Shown here in pieces: positions 7,559-16,326 of a stretch of DNA of 64,000 nucleotides. The position numbers were made by a program, and so were the translations under genes. Position 1 is the stretch's first letter. Each line of letters opens with the position of its first letter. Under the pieces are notes generated by a model. It was given only the letters and a program-made list of their open reading frames with translations, was not told where the DNA came from and searched no databases. The stretch is from JALYYC01 sp963795805. Lineage in GTDB: Bacteria > Chloroflexota > Dormibacteria > CF-121. The DNA lies in NCBI GenBank assembly GCA_963795805.1, contig CAWCIV010000004.1:682001-746000 (forward strand). Reading direction: 5' to 3'.

Positions 7559-8440
7559 ATGGCCCGGTCGATGTGGCGCGGCGCGATCAGTTTCGGGATG
7601 GTGGCGATCCCCGTCCGGATGTACCTGGCGACCGAGGCGCACAGTGCGGTCGCCTTGCGCCAGCTCTGTCCGCATTGCCACCAGCCGATCAAGCAAATGC
7701 GGCACTGTCCGCAGGACGAACACGTGGTGCCCTTCAACGAGACGCTCAAAGGCTACGAGGTGGGGAAAAACCAGTTCGTCATCATCGACGACTCCGACCT
7801 CGACAAGCTCCCGCTCAAGACGACCAGGACGATCGACATCGTCGAATTCGTCGATCGGGGCGAGGTGCCCCTGGGCCTCTACGTCAAGTCCGCCTACTAC
7901 CTGGAGCCCGAAGATGTCGGCGCCAAGCCGTTTGCCCTCCTGAGCCGCGCCCTGGCGGAGACCAACAAGGTCGCGGTCGCCAAGATTGCCCTCCGCGACC
8001 GCGAGCACCTGTGCCTGATTCAGGTGGAGGGCAACGCGCTGCTCTGCAACACGCTCAACTGGCCTGACGAGATCCGATCCACCGAGGAGCTCAACCTCCC
8101 TGCCAACGTCAAGATCAGCGACAAGGAGGTCCAGATGGCGACCTCGCTGATCGAAAACCTGAGCGACACCTTCAAGCCCGAGCGGTACACCGATGATTAC
8201 AAGGCGGCCTTTCAGCAGATCGTCGATCAAAAGATGAAGGGCGAGAAGGTGACCGTCGCGACGCCCACCCAGGAAGCCCCGGTGATGGATCTCATGGCGG
8301 CGCTCAAGGCGTCCGTCGAGGCGACCCGGCAGGGCGCCCGGAAAGCGCCCCCGGCAAAGCCCGCAGCGCGCGCCGCGAAGGTGAAGGTCGCCGCCAAGGC
8401 CTCCGCGGCGCGGCCGGCGGCCCGCCGGCGCACGGCGTAG
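7559..8440 (+). CDS. ku: Ku protein (non-homologous end joining)
   Basis: Bacterial Ku homodimer subunit of 293 residues that threads onto DNA double-strand ends and recruits ligase. The start MARSMWRGAISFG and blocks such as VPVRMYLATE-type strand, YEVGKNQFV and VKSAYYLEPE are typical. Cys37, Cys40 and Cys50 (LCPHCHQP, RHCP) form a possible metal knuckle near the N-terminus, seen in many bacterial Ku proteins. The C-terminal tail (about 245-293) is rich in Lys, Ala and Arg and is expected to bind DNA. Start chosen from the strong Shine-Dalgarno. A ligase homologue follows 37 bases downstream. Confidence 0.95.
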   Translation: MARSMWRGAISFGMVAIPVRMYLATEAHSAVALRQLCPHCHQPIKQMRHCPQDEHVVPFNETLKGYEVGKNQFVIIDDSDLDKLPLKTTRTIDIVEFVDRGEVPLGLYVKSAYYLEPEDVGAKPFALLSRALAETNKVAVAKIALRDREHLCLIQVEGNALLCNTLNWPDEIRSTEELNLPANVKISDKEVQMATSLIENLSDTFKPERYTDDYKAAFQQIVDQKMKGEKVTVATPTQEAPVMDLMAALKASVEATRQGARKAPPAKPAARAAKVKVAAKASAARPAARRRTA

Positions 8441-8464
8441 TTCCAGAGCCGTTGGATTTCCATG

Positions 8465-8470
8465 TAGATT
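8465..8470 (+). promoter_or_regulatory. -10 box of the ligase-like gene (TAGATT), leaderless arrangement
   Basis: TAGATT ends seven bases before the ATG at 8478. No ribosome binding site is present between them. Confidence 0.45.
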
Positions 8471-8477
8471 GCGCCTG

Positions 8478-9536
8478 ATGCCGGCTCGCTCCCAAACGGT
8501 TGAGCTCGACCTGCCTTTCGACCGAACGCTGCCGGACCGCATCAGGCCGATGTTGGCCATGCCGGCGGCGACCCCCTTCGACTCACCGGACTACGGCTTC
8601 GAGGTCGCGTGGAATGGCGTGCGGGCGCTTGCGTCCTTCGATGGCAAGCAGGTGACGGTCTGGGGACGCGACCTGCTCGACCTGACGGCCCGCTTCCCCG
8701 AGGTCCAGGCGCTCAGGGAGATGACGCCGGTCGATTCGATTGTCGACGGCGAGTTGATCGTCACCGACGTCGAAGGCCGCCCGGACCACGCGGCGCTGCA
8801 GGAGCGCGTGCAGCCGATGACGGCGGCGGCCACGGCCCGCGCCGTGCGCGACCACCCGATCACGTACGTCGTCTATGACATCTTGTATGCGCGCGGTCGC
8901 TCGCTGATGCAGGAGCCGTTGCAACGCCGCCAGGCCAGGCTTCGAGAGAGTGTCCGCTCCGCCAACCGCATCTATGTCGCTGACCCGGTCGCCGCCGAAG
9001 GCGTGGCGTTCTTCGACGCCGCGGCGGAGAAAGGTCTCGACGGGATCGTCGGCAAACGCCTCGACAGCCCGTATCGCGCCGGCCAGCGGCATCCCGACTG
9101 GCTTGACGTCCGTGCGGCTCGCCAGCAGGAGGTTGTTGCCCTCGGGTTCATCCCGGGCACCGGCGCGCACCGGCTCGAGTCGCTGATCGTGGGGATTGCC
9201 GACGGCGGTGCCTATCGGCCGGTCGGCATGGTGGTGGGCGGGTTCGACGCCCTGGCCGAGGCCCGTCTGCGAGCGGCGCTCGAGCCGCTGCCCAATCTCG
9301 GCCGGCCGCTTGACTCGTCGTGGCAGGACGAGCGGATCTGCTGGGTCGACCCACGGCTGGTTCTCTGCGTCAAGTTCAGCGAGTGGACCCCCGCCGGGCA
9401 GCTCCGCTTCCCGATCTTCAACGGACTCCGGCCCGAGGTCACGCCGGGCGAGTGCGTCCGAGCCTCCGTGATCGAGTCCCCGATGTCCACCCAACCCCGG
9501 CACGGCGAGGTCCAGCTCCCCCGACTTCCGCTCTAG
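8478..9536 (+). CDS. LigD-type DNA ligase homologue lacking the catalytic lysine
   Basis: The 352-residue protein has the nucleotidyltransferase plus OB-fold layout of LigD-type ATP-dependent ligases: motif III VDGELIV (about 90-96), motif IV DGIVGKRLDSPY (about 188-199) and an OB region ending FNGLRPEV. However motif I, normally K-x-D-G in FEVKWDG, reads FEVAWNG: the lysine that forms the AMP adduct (position 44) is Ala and the Asp is Asn. In motif V the usual WLK is WLDVRAAR. It is therefore unlikely to ligate DNA by the normal mechanism. Its position after ku suggests a structural or regulatory role in end joining, with an active ligase elsewhere. A TTG at 8469 is an alternative start. Confidence 0.85.
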   Translation: MPARSQTVELDLPFDRTLPDRIRPMLAMPAATPFDSPDYGFEVAWNGVRALASFDGKQVTVWGRDLLDLTARFPEVQALREMTPVDSIVDGELIVTDVEGRPDHAALQERVQPMTAAATARAVRDHPITYVVYDILYARGRSLMQEPLQRRQARLRESVRSANRIYVADPVAAEGVAFFDAAAEKGLDGIVGKRLDSPYRAGQRHPDWLDVRAARQQEVVALGFIPGTGAHRLESLIVGIADGGAYRPVGMVVGGFDALAEARLRAALEPLPNLGRPLDSSWQDERICWVDPRLVLCVKFSEWTPAGQLRFPIFNGLRPEVTPGECVRASVIESPMSTQPRHGEVQLPRLPL

Positions 9537-9545
9537 GCCGCTCGC

Positions 9546-9551
9546 TACAGT
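9546..9551 (+). promoter_or_regulatory. -10 box of the molybdenum hydroxylase operon (TACAGT), leaderless
   Basis: TACAGT ends eight bases before the ATG at 9560. The gap has no Shine-Dalgarno. It probably drives the three-gene operon 9560-13451. Confidence 0.45.
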
Positions 9552-9559
9552 TAGTGACG

Positions 9560-10045
9560 ATGGCGAGCAGGGTGCCGGTGCATCTCCGGGTCAACGGAGA
9601 AGAGGCGGCGGTGATGGTGCCGCCATACAAGACCCTGCTCGAGGTGCTCCGTGAGGACCTCGGCCTTACCGGCACCAAGCATGGCTGCGAGCTCGGCGAA
9701 TGCTCGACCTGTGGCGTCCTGGTCGACGGCAAGCCCTTTCTTTCCTGCCTGGCGATGCCGCTCGATCTCGAGGGCAAGGAGATCACGACGATCGAAGGAC
9801 TGGCCGCGGGGAATACGCCACATCGCCTGCAGCGCGCCTTCGCCGAGCTGGGCGCGGCGCAGTGCGGCTATTGCACCCCGGCGATGCTGCTGACGGCCAA
9901 GGCTCTCCTGGATCGGGACCCGGAGCCGTCGCGGGACGCCATCAAGCAGGCGCTCTCCGGGGTCCTCTGCCGCTGCACCGGTTACGTCAAGATCTTCGAG
10001 GCGGTGGAGCTGGCCGCGTCTCGCAAGGAGGGGCCGGTTGTCTGA
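9560..10045 (+). CDS. molybdenum hydroxylase small [2Fe-2S] subunit (HcrC-like)
   Basis: Electron-transfer subunit of 162 residues. An N-terminal plant-ferredoxin-like domain has Cys43, Cys48, Cys51 and Cys63 (HGCELGECSTCG...SC) for one [2Fe-2S] cluster. A C-terminal helical domain has Cys102, Cys105, Cys137 and Cys139 (QCGYC, CRCTGY) for the second. This is standard for the xanthine dehydrogenase family. The stop overlaps the start of the large subunit gene by eight bases. The subunit order small-large-medium and the Fe-S insert in the medium subunit point to the 4-hydroxybenzoyl-CoA reductase branch. Confidence 0.93.
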   Translation: MASRVPVHLRVNGEEAAVMVPPYKTLLEVLREDLGLTGTKHGCELGECSTCGVLVDGKPFLSCLAMPLDLEGKEITTIEGLAAGNTPHRLQRAFAELGAAQCGYCTPAMLLTAKALLDRDPEPSRDAIKQALSGVLCRCTGYVKIFEAVELAASRKEGPVV

Positions 10046-12395
10046 GGAGGAGCTCGCGGTGGTCGGCCAATCCCTCACCAAGCCGGACGCCTATGCCAGG
10101 GTCAGCGGGCAGACCAGGTTTGCGGACGATCTGACGCTGCCCCGCATGCTCTTCGGCAAGATCCTTCGCAGCCCCCACCCCCACGCCCGCATCCTGAGCA
10201 TCGATACGACTCGGGCGAAGGCGCTCCCGGGCGTGCACGCGGTCCTCACCGGGGAGGACCTCCCGATCAAGTTCGGCATCCTTCCGGTCAGCCAGGACGA
10301 GGAAGCGCTCGCCGGCGAGAAGGTGCGCTACGTCGGGGATCCGGTGGCCGCCGTCGCAGCGAGCGACGAATGGATCGCGGACGAGGCCCTGGCGCTGGTC
10401 GAGGTCCACTTCAAGGAGCTGCCACGCTACATGGGAATCGAGGAAGCGATCGCGGGCCAGGATGAGCCGATCCACGGCAAGAGCAATGTGCACAAGGCGG
10501 TCGCGCTCGAGTTTGGCGACACCGAGGAAGCGATCGCGGCCTCAGAGCACGTCCGCGAGGATGTCGTCTTTTTCGAGGGCAACACCCACCTCCCGATGGA
10601 GCAGCATGCCGCCCTTGCCCAGTACGCGCAGGATGGAAAGCTGACGCTGTGGACCTCGAGCCAGACGCCCCACTACGTCCACCGGGCGCTGGGCAAGGTC
10701 CTCGAGCTGCCGATGAGCCGGATCCGGGTCATCGCCACGCCCAATGGCGGCGGCTTCGGCGGCAAGAGCGACATCTTCGCCCACGAGCTGGTCGCGGCCA
10801 AGCTCGCCATGACGACCGGGCGGCCGGTCAAGATCGCCCTCACCCGCGAGGAGGTCTTCTACGCGCACCGCGGGCGCCATCCGGTGTTGATGAAGGTCAG
10901 GACGGGATTCCGGCGCGATGGCGCGATCACCGCGATGCAGTTCCAGAGCTTTCTCGACGGCGGCGGCTATGGCAGCTACGGCGTCGCCAGCACCTATTAC
11001 ACCGGGGCGCTCCAGACCGCGACCTATGCGATTCCGCGCTACCGCTTCGAGGGCGTGCGCCTCTTCACCAACAAACCGCCCTGCGGGCCGAAACGCGGAC
11101 ACGGCACGCCGCAGCCGCGCTTTGCCCTCGAGACCCACTTCGACAAAGTCGCGGAAGAGCTCCGCATGGACCCGGTCGACCTTCGCCTGCGCAACCTGAC
11201 GGCGCCGAACAGTCGCACCGTGAACTGGCTTCGGATCACGAGCTGCGGGCTGAAGGAATGCATCGAACGGGTGGCGACCGAGTCGCGGTTCCGCGAGCGG
11301 CGCGGGTCGATGCCGGCGGGGCGGGGCCTTGGCTTCGCCGTCAGCTCCTATCTGACCGGCGCGGGGACGGCGATCTACTGGAATGACATGCCCCACTCCG
11401 AAGTCCAGCTGAAGATCGACCGGAATGGCGGGGTCGCCGTGCTCTGCGGGGCGATCGACATCGGGCAGGGGTCGGATCACATCCTGGCCGCGATCGTCGC
11501 CGAGGTGCTGGGCGTTCGCCTCGAGGATATCCAGCTGACGACGGCGGACACTGACCTGACGCCCATCGACCTGGGCAGCTATTCCTCACGGGTCACGTTC
11601 ATGGCCGGCAACGCCGCCAAAGCGGCGGCCGAGAAGGCGCGGGCCAGGCTCTTTTTGGCCGCCGCAGGCAGCTTGCAGTGCGAGGTCGACGAGCTGCGCG
11701 CCCGCGACCGACGGATTTTCCGACGCGATCGACCCGCCGACGCGATTCCCTTCGTGCAGGCGGTGCGTCTCGCCGAGGCGGAAGGCGGTGTGGTCACCGC
11801 CAGCGGAAGCTACACGCCGCCCAGGCTTGCCGGGCCCTACAAGGGCTCGGGCGTCGGCCCGAGTCCGGCGTACTCGTTCTCCGCAGCGGTGGTCGAAGTC
11901 GACGTCGACCGGCAAACAGGAGAGGTTCGCGTCCCCGAGGTCTGGGTCGCGCACGACATCGGCCGTGCCATCAACCCCGTGCTCGTCGTCGGGCAGGTGG
12001 AGGGCAGCGTGTATATGGCGCTCGGCGAGGCGCTGATGGAGGAGCAGACGTTCCGCCTCGGTCTGCACAAGTTCCCGTCGCTGCTCGAGTACAAGAGTCC
12101 GACCGCGCTCGAGACGCCGATCATGCACACGTACCTGGTCGAGACCATCGACCCGGAAGGTCCGTTCGGGGCCAAGGAGGCCGGCCAGGGCCCGCTGCTT
12201 CCGGTCATCCCGGCCGTCGCGAACGCCGTCTACAACGCGGTCGGCGTCCGCATCGATGAGGTGCCCATCACACCGGACAAGGTGCTCAAGGCGATGAGCG
12301 AGAAATCGAAACGCGTTGGGCCGAAAGGCGTCCCAGCGTTTAACTTCCCGGAAATCCTGCATGCCGACGTCCCCGACGAATGGAAGGGACGGTAG
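10038..12395 (+). CDS. molybdenum hydroxylase large (molybdopterin) subunit, HcrA-like
   Basis: Catalytic subunit of 785 residues carrying the molybdenum-pterin cofactor. Start TTG at 10038 with AAGGAGG (10024-10031) before it. Family blocks seen: GQTRFADD near the N-terminus, GGGFGGKSD, and near residue 350 TNKPPCGPKRGHGTPQ, the substrate-channel loop. That loop is not the CO dehydrogenase form I (AYRCSFR) or form II (AYRGAGR) motif; the PPCG..RGHGT pattern resembles 4-hydroxybenzoyl-CoA reductase and related enzymes. A Glu in FGAKEAGQG near the C-terminus fits the catalytic base region. Substrate is inferred from the operon, chiefly the medium subunit. Confidence 0.9.
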   Translation: MSEEELAVVGQSLTKPDAYARVSGQTRFADDLTLPRMLFGKILRSPHPHARILSIDTTRAKALPGVHAVLTGEDLPIKFGILPVSQDEEALAGEKVRYVGDPVAAVAASDEWIADEALALVEVHFKELPRYMGIEEAIAGQDEPIHGKSNVHKAVALEFGDTEEAIAASEHVREDVVFFEGNTHLPMEQHAALAQYAQDGKLTLWTSSQTPHYVHRALGKVLELPMSRIRVIATPNGGGFGGKSDIFAHELVAAKLAMTTGRPVKIALTREEVFYAHRGRHPVLMKVRTGFRRDGAITAMQFQSFLDGGGYGSYGVASTYYTGALQTATYAIPRYRFEGVRLFTNKPPCGPKRGHGTPQPRFALETHFDKVAEELRMDPVDLRLRNLTAPNSRTVNWLRITSCGLKECIERVATESRFRERRGSMPAGRGLGFAVSSYLTGAGTAIYWNDMPHSEVQLKIDRNGGVAVLCGAIDIGQGSDHILAAIVAEVLGVRLEDIQLTTADTDLTPIDLGSYSSRVTFMAGNAAKAAAEKARARLFLAAAGSLQCEVDELRARDRRIFRRDRPADAIPFVQAVRLAEAEGGVVTASGSYTPPRLAGPYKGSGVGPSPAYSFSAAVVEVDVDRQTGEVRVPEVWVAHDIGRAINPVLVVGQVEGSVYMALGEALMEEQTFRLGLHKFPSLLEYKSPTALETPIMHTYLVETIDPEGPFGAKEAGQGPLLPVIPAVANAVYNAVGVRIDEVPITPDKVLKAMSEKSKRVGPKGVPAFNFPEILHADVPDEWKGR

Positions 12396-13451
12396 ATGCT
12401 GCGCCTTCCGCGGCTCGAGTATCTCCGCCCGAAGACGGTGGAGGAGGCCGCGCACCGAATGGCCGAGAGCGGGGGGCGGGCGATGTTCATCGCCGGCGGG
12501 ACGGACCTGGTCCCAAATCTCAAGCGCCGCCAGTTCGACGTCACGACGCTGATCAGCTTGAATGCGATCGCGCGCGGCTCCGAGGTGGAAGGCGATGCCC
12601 GGACGGGGATGACGATCCAGGCGAGCGAGACACTGGACGAGGTCGCTGCGCACCGGATGGTGCTGGCCGGGTACCGCGCCCTGTCGCAGGCCGCCGGCGC
12701 CGTTTCGACGCCGCAGATTCGGTACATGGGAACGCTTGGCGGAAATCTGCTGGTTGACCCGCGCTGTAACTACTACAACCAGACGCAGGCCTGGCGAAAG
12801 GCGGTCGGCTTCTGTCTCAAGAAGGACGGCGAAATCTGTCTTGTAGCGCGCAGCTCGCCGCGCTGCTGGGCCGTCTCCTCGTCGGATACGGCTCCCGTCG
12901 CGCTGGCGCTCAATGCCGAGGTCACGCTGCAAGGCGCCGGCGGCACCCGCCGCCTCGCGGCCGCCGATTTGTATCGCGATGACGGCATCGACTACCTGAC
13001 CAAGCGCCCGGATGAGATCGTGACGCGTGTCCACCTTCCGCCCACCAAACTGAAGATGACGAGCGCCTACTGGAAGCTGCGTCGCCGGCCGGCGTTCGAC
13101 TTTCCAATCCTGGGGGTGGCGGTCGCGCTCAACTGGGAGGATGGCGTGGTGACGGAGGCGCGGGGCGCGCTGGGCGCCGTCGGATCCCACCCGGTCGACA
13201 TCACCGGCTTCCTGCCGCCCCTCGTCGGCCAGCGGCCGGACGAGGATTTGATCGCGGAGGTCGCGAATGCCTCCGACAAGCGGTCGCGGCCGCTGGATAA
13301 CACCGATCTGGACCATTACTGGCGCAAGCGGATGACAAAGGTGTATATCGAGCGCGCCTTGCGCGACGCTTGCGGCCTCGAGCCACTCGGGGGACGACTC
13401 TCCGCACAACTCCCCGAACGGAAGGAGATCACGCTCAGTCCAAATCGTTAG
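12396..13451 (+). CDS. molybdenum hydroxylase FAD subunit with [4Fe-4S] loop (HcrB-like)
   Basis: FAD-binding subunit of 351 residues; the ATG directly follows the large-subunit stop. FAD motifs FIAGGTDLVP and TLGGNLLVDPR are present. After the second motif comes an insert with Cys124 (RCNYYNQ), Cys140 (GFCLKK), Cys148 (EICLV) and Cys157 (PRCWAV), followed by SSSDTAP. This insert with four Cys at 16-8-9 spacing is the hallmark of the beta subunit of 4-hydroxybenzoyl-CoA reductase, where it binds an extra [4Fe-4S] cluster that accepts ferredoxin electrons. The operon is therefore probably a ferredoxin-dependent reductive dehydroxylase or a close relative. No cofactor-insertion gene is adjacent. 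Confidence 0.9.
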   Translation: MLRLPRLEYLRPKTVEEAAHRMAESGGRAMFIAGGTDLVPNLKRRQFDVTTLISLNAIARGSEVEGDARTGMTIQASETLDEVAAHRMVLAGYRALSQAAGAVSTPQIRYMGTLGGNLLVDPRCNYYNQTQAWRKAVGFCLKKDGEICLVARSSPRCWAVSSSDTAPVALALNAEVTLQGAGGTRRLAAADLYRDDGIDYLTKRPDEIVTRVHLPPTKLKMTSAYWKLRRRPAFDFPILGVAVALNWEDGVVTEARGALGAVGSHPVDITGFLPPLVGQRPDEDLIAEVANASDKRSRPLDNTDLDHYWRKRMTKVYIERALRDACGLEPLGGRLSAQLPERKEITLSPNR

Positions 13452-13483
13452 GCGGAAGCCATCGGATGCGTTATAAGGGACGT

Positions 13484-13852
13484 ATGAAACTTCTCATTGC
13501 CCTGGGCTCCGCCGCCATCCTCACGGCCGCCTGCTCCGCAAGCGCCACGATGACAGGAGCTGGCTACGGTTCCACCAGGAGCGCCAGCGCAGTCCGGACC
13601 GCGTCGGGCGCCAACGCCGGGTCCGATGTCCAGGGCGTCAACGACGTCAACCGCGTAAATCCCCTCGTTGGAAAGGCCGGGACCCATCCGGTCGCGCCGG
13701 TTCAACCGCAGGGTGCCGCCCCGGCTGCGCCAGGGCAGTCCTTCGGCGGTCAGGATCGGTGCACGGTTGGGATCGGCACCCAGACGGGGAACGCCCCGCG
13801 CAGCGGGTCAGCGGGTAAGCATCCGCCGCTGCCGATGTGCGCGGCACAATAA
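13484..13852 (+). CDS. small secreted protein, probable lipoprotein, function unknown
   Basis: A 122-residue protein starting MKLLIALG, with a hydrophobic signal segment ending LTAACS, a near-lipobox. The mature part is rich in Gly, Ala, Ser and Pro, low in hydrophobic residues and probably disordered, with two late Cys residues (DRCTVG and PMCAAQ). AAGGGA lies four bases before this ATG. An in-frame ATG seven codons upstream is possible. No family is recognised. It ends against a strong hairpin and faces the convergent beta-propeller gene. Confidence 0.7.
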   Translation: MKLLIALGSAAILTAACSASATMTGAGYGSTRSASAVRTASGANAGSDVQGVNDVNRVNPLVGKAGTHPVAPVQPQGAAPAAPGQSFGGQDRCTVGIGTQTGNAPRSGSAGKHPPLPMCAAQ

Positions 13853-13867
13853 ACGAGCTGAGTAACG

Positions 13868-13900
13868 AAAAAGAGGGGCGCCCCCGGGCGTCCCTCTTTT
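13868..13900. terminator. bidirectional intrinsic terminator
   Basis: AAAGAGGGGCGCCC and GGGCGTCCCTCTTT form a 14-pair stem (one G-T) with a two-base loop. Runs of A on the left and T on the right provide a U-tract for both directions. It sits between convergent genes ending at 13852 (+) and 13919 (-), where such a terminator is expected. Confidence 0.9.
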
Positions 13901-13918
13901 CTATATGGCTAGCGGCCT

Positions 13919-16246
13919 CTAGTGGTTCTGGGAGTTGTCACCTCCCTGGGCGCCGGCCCTGTCCTGCAGGTCGCTGCCGCAGGGCGCAACCAGGAATCCA
14001 TTGGCGCTATCGCCCTCATTCCCCTTAGAGCCTGAACCAGCATTCTGGTTGTTGAAGAACTTGAAGAACACGTCGGACTGCTCACAAATCGGGTTTCGGC
14101 CAGGCTGGAAGCTCGTCGGAGCCCCCGACCCACGGCCATTTCGAGCATCGGTCCAGACGGCGATCGCATCGCGAGCCCCGCGGTCGCCATTCTCCGCGCT
14201 GTCGCGGTTTCCTGTGCTGCTGCCGGCAGCAACCGTCGGACCAGACACATTGCCGCTGTAGTCACCGGCAAAGATTCCGGCGCGGAACGAGTAATCGAAG
14301 TTCGAGCCCACGTCGGAGATCTGGAAGTTACGGAACGGTAGCGTCGCGGAATTCTGGTTCTGGCCGGGCACCGGGCCTGCGCCCGGGTCGAATCCGGTTG
14401 CAACCGTCGGGTTGACGACGGCTTCGGGCGCGACGCACTGGGACGCACCGGCCGGAACCGCACCGGTCGTCAACTGGCTGACAGTCTGTGCATGCGTGAT
14501 CTTGCACTGGGCGCCCCAGTACCAGACCAGGTAGTTGCCCACTTCCGTCTTGCTCGCCGGCCACGCGCCGCTGCCGACGGGTGAGGAGGTGTCGAGCCGC
14601 CGGTCATGGAACGTGACATTCAGCACACCGTCGGTGCTGATGGTGACAAATGGGAAGAACTGGTCGTTCCCGGTTCCCTGCGCTGGGCAGCCTGCCGGGT
14701 TACCTCTTATCGAGTCGACATTGCGGCCGCAATCGCGGTTCAGTGGGGCCTGGGACGGATCATTGTTGACCCGAGTCGGCCCGATCCATGTGACTCCACC
14801 GTCGGTGGACTTGTAGAAGAAGATGTCCTCGTTGGAGTTGCGGATCGTCCCGTTGCGGTTGTCGCCGAGGACCACGTAGACGCTGTTCGCGAACTCGCCG
14901 CCGCGCTTATCGGCCACGATCGAGTTGAAGATTGGGTCGTAGCGGAAGCAGCTGTTCGTCGGCACGGCGCGCGTTGCGCCCTGTCCGCGGTTGATGCAGT
15001 CGGTACGCCCGTTGACGCCGCGCGGGAAGTTGACGTCATACAGCGTGTCGACGCGCGACGGAAGCGAGAAGGTATTCCCGCCATCCCTTGAGGTCACCAC
15101 CAGGTACTGATCCTCGTCCTGGGTGTCGCCGTTCTGGAAGCCGACCCAGAGCTGGCCAGTTGTCGGATTGACTGTGGGCTGCGAGCCCTGGCTGTTGCGA
15201 CAAGTCTGTCCAGGGGTGCCAACACAGAACGACCCGCTGCCATAGATCGGCTTTGGGCTCGACCATGAACGAGCCTGATCATCAGAGTACGAAAGGAAGA
15301 TCTGCGCATTGCCAGCTCCGGTCCCGGCAGCGGCAAATAGCGAGAAGGTTACGTAGATCCGGTCAGTTCCGACGACCGCTGGGTTGCAAGCCGTTGCCGT
15401 GTGCGTAAAAGGCGTGAAGCAGGTCGGTTGCTGCCCGGTCGGGCGCGGACCGGCGGTGATCCATTCCTTGTCGTGAGCCGGCACACTGCCGTTAAGGGTC
15501 TTGTCGTTGTCCTGAATGAAGGAGACGGTTCCGTCGCCGGGTTGCCGTGGATCGCCAGGACCCCCGCAGACACCATGCTCATCAGCCGGTGCGCCGATTG
15601 GTCCAATCGCAACGCATGGGCGGGTCCAGGTGAAGCCGCCGTTCGTCGACCGGTTGACCCAGACGCCGCTGGTGTCGTCGGTCCGGTTGAAGTTGATTTG
15701 GGCGTAGTAGGCGACGCCACCCCGGTCGAAGACGACTGCGGGGTCGCCTCCGCCATCAAGGTTCTGTCCACTTGGCAGTGACGGGAACGGCGTGATGCCG
15801 TCGTACCAGTGAGCGCCTTTGTCCGTCGTGGAGTAGAAGCCCGAGGTGCCCCAGCCAAGGCGGTAGTCGTTCGCGCCGGCCACATAGTTGGTCTGGACTT
15901 TCGGATTCTGATCGACCGCGGTCTCATCCTGCGGCATACAGGAAAAGTCCTGGTTCAACCGCTTGTCGCTGCCGGCACTCTTCTGCTCGGCGGTGTCCTG
16001 CCTGTGGCTGTTGAGCGGTTGTGCCCCATTGCCGGTCAGGCCAGCCTGTGGGCACTCGGTCAGCGTTGTGTTCGGGCTGACGTCGCGCATGTCGAGGGGT
16101 CCCGACTGAACCGTTCCCTCCTCATCTCCGAGGAAGCCACCCTGGATGGCATACGCGGAGTTCCCGCCCCACATCACGAAGCCGCTGACAGCGGTCAGCG
16201 CACCGAGAAGACCGACCCGACGCCTGCGTGTTCGCTCTCCCTTCAT
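13919..16246 (-). CDS. secreted beta-propeller (BNR/Asp-box, sialidase-like fold) protein
   Basis: A 775-residue exported protein. The N-terminus has basic residues (GERTRRRR) then a hydrophobic signal ending near SAYA. The body contains repeated Asp-box motifs (S-x-D-x-G-x-x-W type): YSTTDKGAHW, RSTNGGFTW, YSDDQARSW, TSRDGGNTF and KSTDGGVTW, which form the turns of a sialidase-type propeller. No sialidase FRIP motif or catalytic set is evident, so enzymatic activity is not supported. The C-terminal part (GDYSGN, WTDARNG, SDVFF) matches the C-terminal part of the protein at 16945-19128, so the two are paralogues. ATG 16246 follows an AAAGG-type site; a GTG at 16252 is the alternative. Confidence 0.75.
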   Translation of the reverse strand: MKGERTRRRRVGLLGALTAVSGFVMWGGNSAYAIQGGFLGDEEGTVQSGPLDMRDVSPNTTLTECPQAGLTGNGAQPLNSHRQDTAEQKSAGSDKRLNQDFSCMPQDETAVDQNPKVQTNYVAGANDYRLGWGTSGFYSTTDKGAHWYDGITPFPSLPSGQNLDGGGDPAVVFDRGGVAYYAQINFNRTDDTSGVWVNRSTNGGFTWTRPCVAIGPIGAPADEHGVCGGPGDPRQPGDGTVSFIQDNDKTLNGSVPAHDKEWITAGPRPTGQQPTCFTPFTHTATACNPAVVGTDRIYVTFSLFAAAGTGAGNAQIFLSYSDDQARSWSSPKPIYGSGSFCVGTPGQTCRNSQGSQPTVNPTTGQLWVGFQNGDTQDEDQYLVVTSRDGGNTFSLPSRVDTLYDVNFPRGVNGRTDCINRGQGATRAVPTNSCFRYDPIFNSIVADKRGGEFANSVYVVLGDNRNGTIRNSNEDIFFYKSTDGGVTWIGPTRVNNDPSQAPLNRDCGRNVDSIRGNPAGCPAQGTGNDQFFPFVTISTDGVLNVTFHDRRLDTSSPVGSGAWPASKTEVGNYLVWYWGAQCKITHAQTVSQLTTGAVPAGASQCVAPEAVVNPTVATGFDPGAGPVPGQNQNSATLPFRNFQISDVGSNFDYSFRAGIFAGDYSGNVSGPTVAAGSSTGNRDSAENGDRGARDAIAVWTDARNGRGSGAPTSFQPGRNPICEQSDVFFKFFNNQNAGSGSKGNEGDSANGFLVAPCGSDLQDRAGAQGGDNSQNH

Positions 16247-16326
16247 GTTCACCTTTCCCTGCTAATGATTGACAGCGGCTGCGCGACAAAACGCCGTTCT
16301 GGCTTGTTCCGCCCTTTCCCCACCGA

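Noticed and set aside
11586..13409. 607-codon open frame on the minus strand over the molybdenum hydroxylase genes
   Set aside because: High-GC shadow frame opposite two strongly conserved genes; no domain and biased Arg/Gly/His composition.
9560..13451. Aerobic carbon monoxide dehydrogenase (coxSLM)
   Set aside because: The large subunit lacks the form I (AYRCSFR) and form II (AYRGAGR) active-site motifs, and the FAD subunit has the four-Cys insert of 4-hydroxybenzoyl-CoA reductase.
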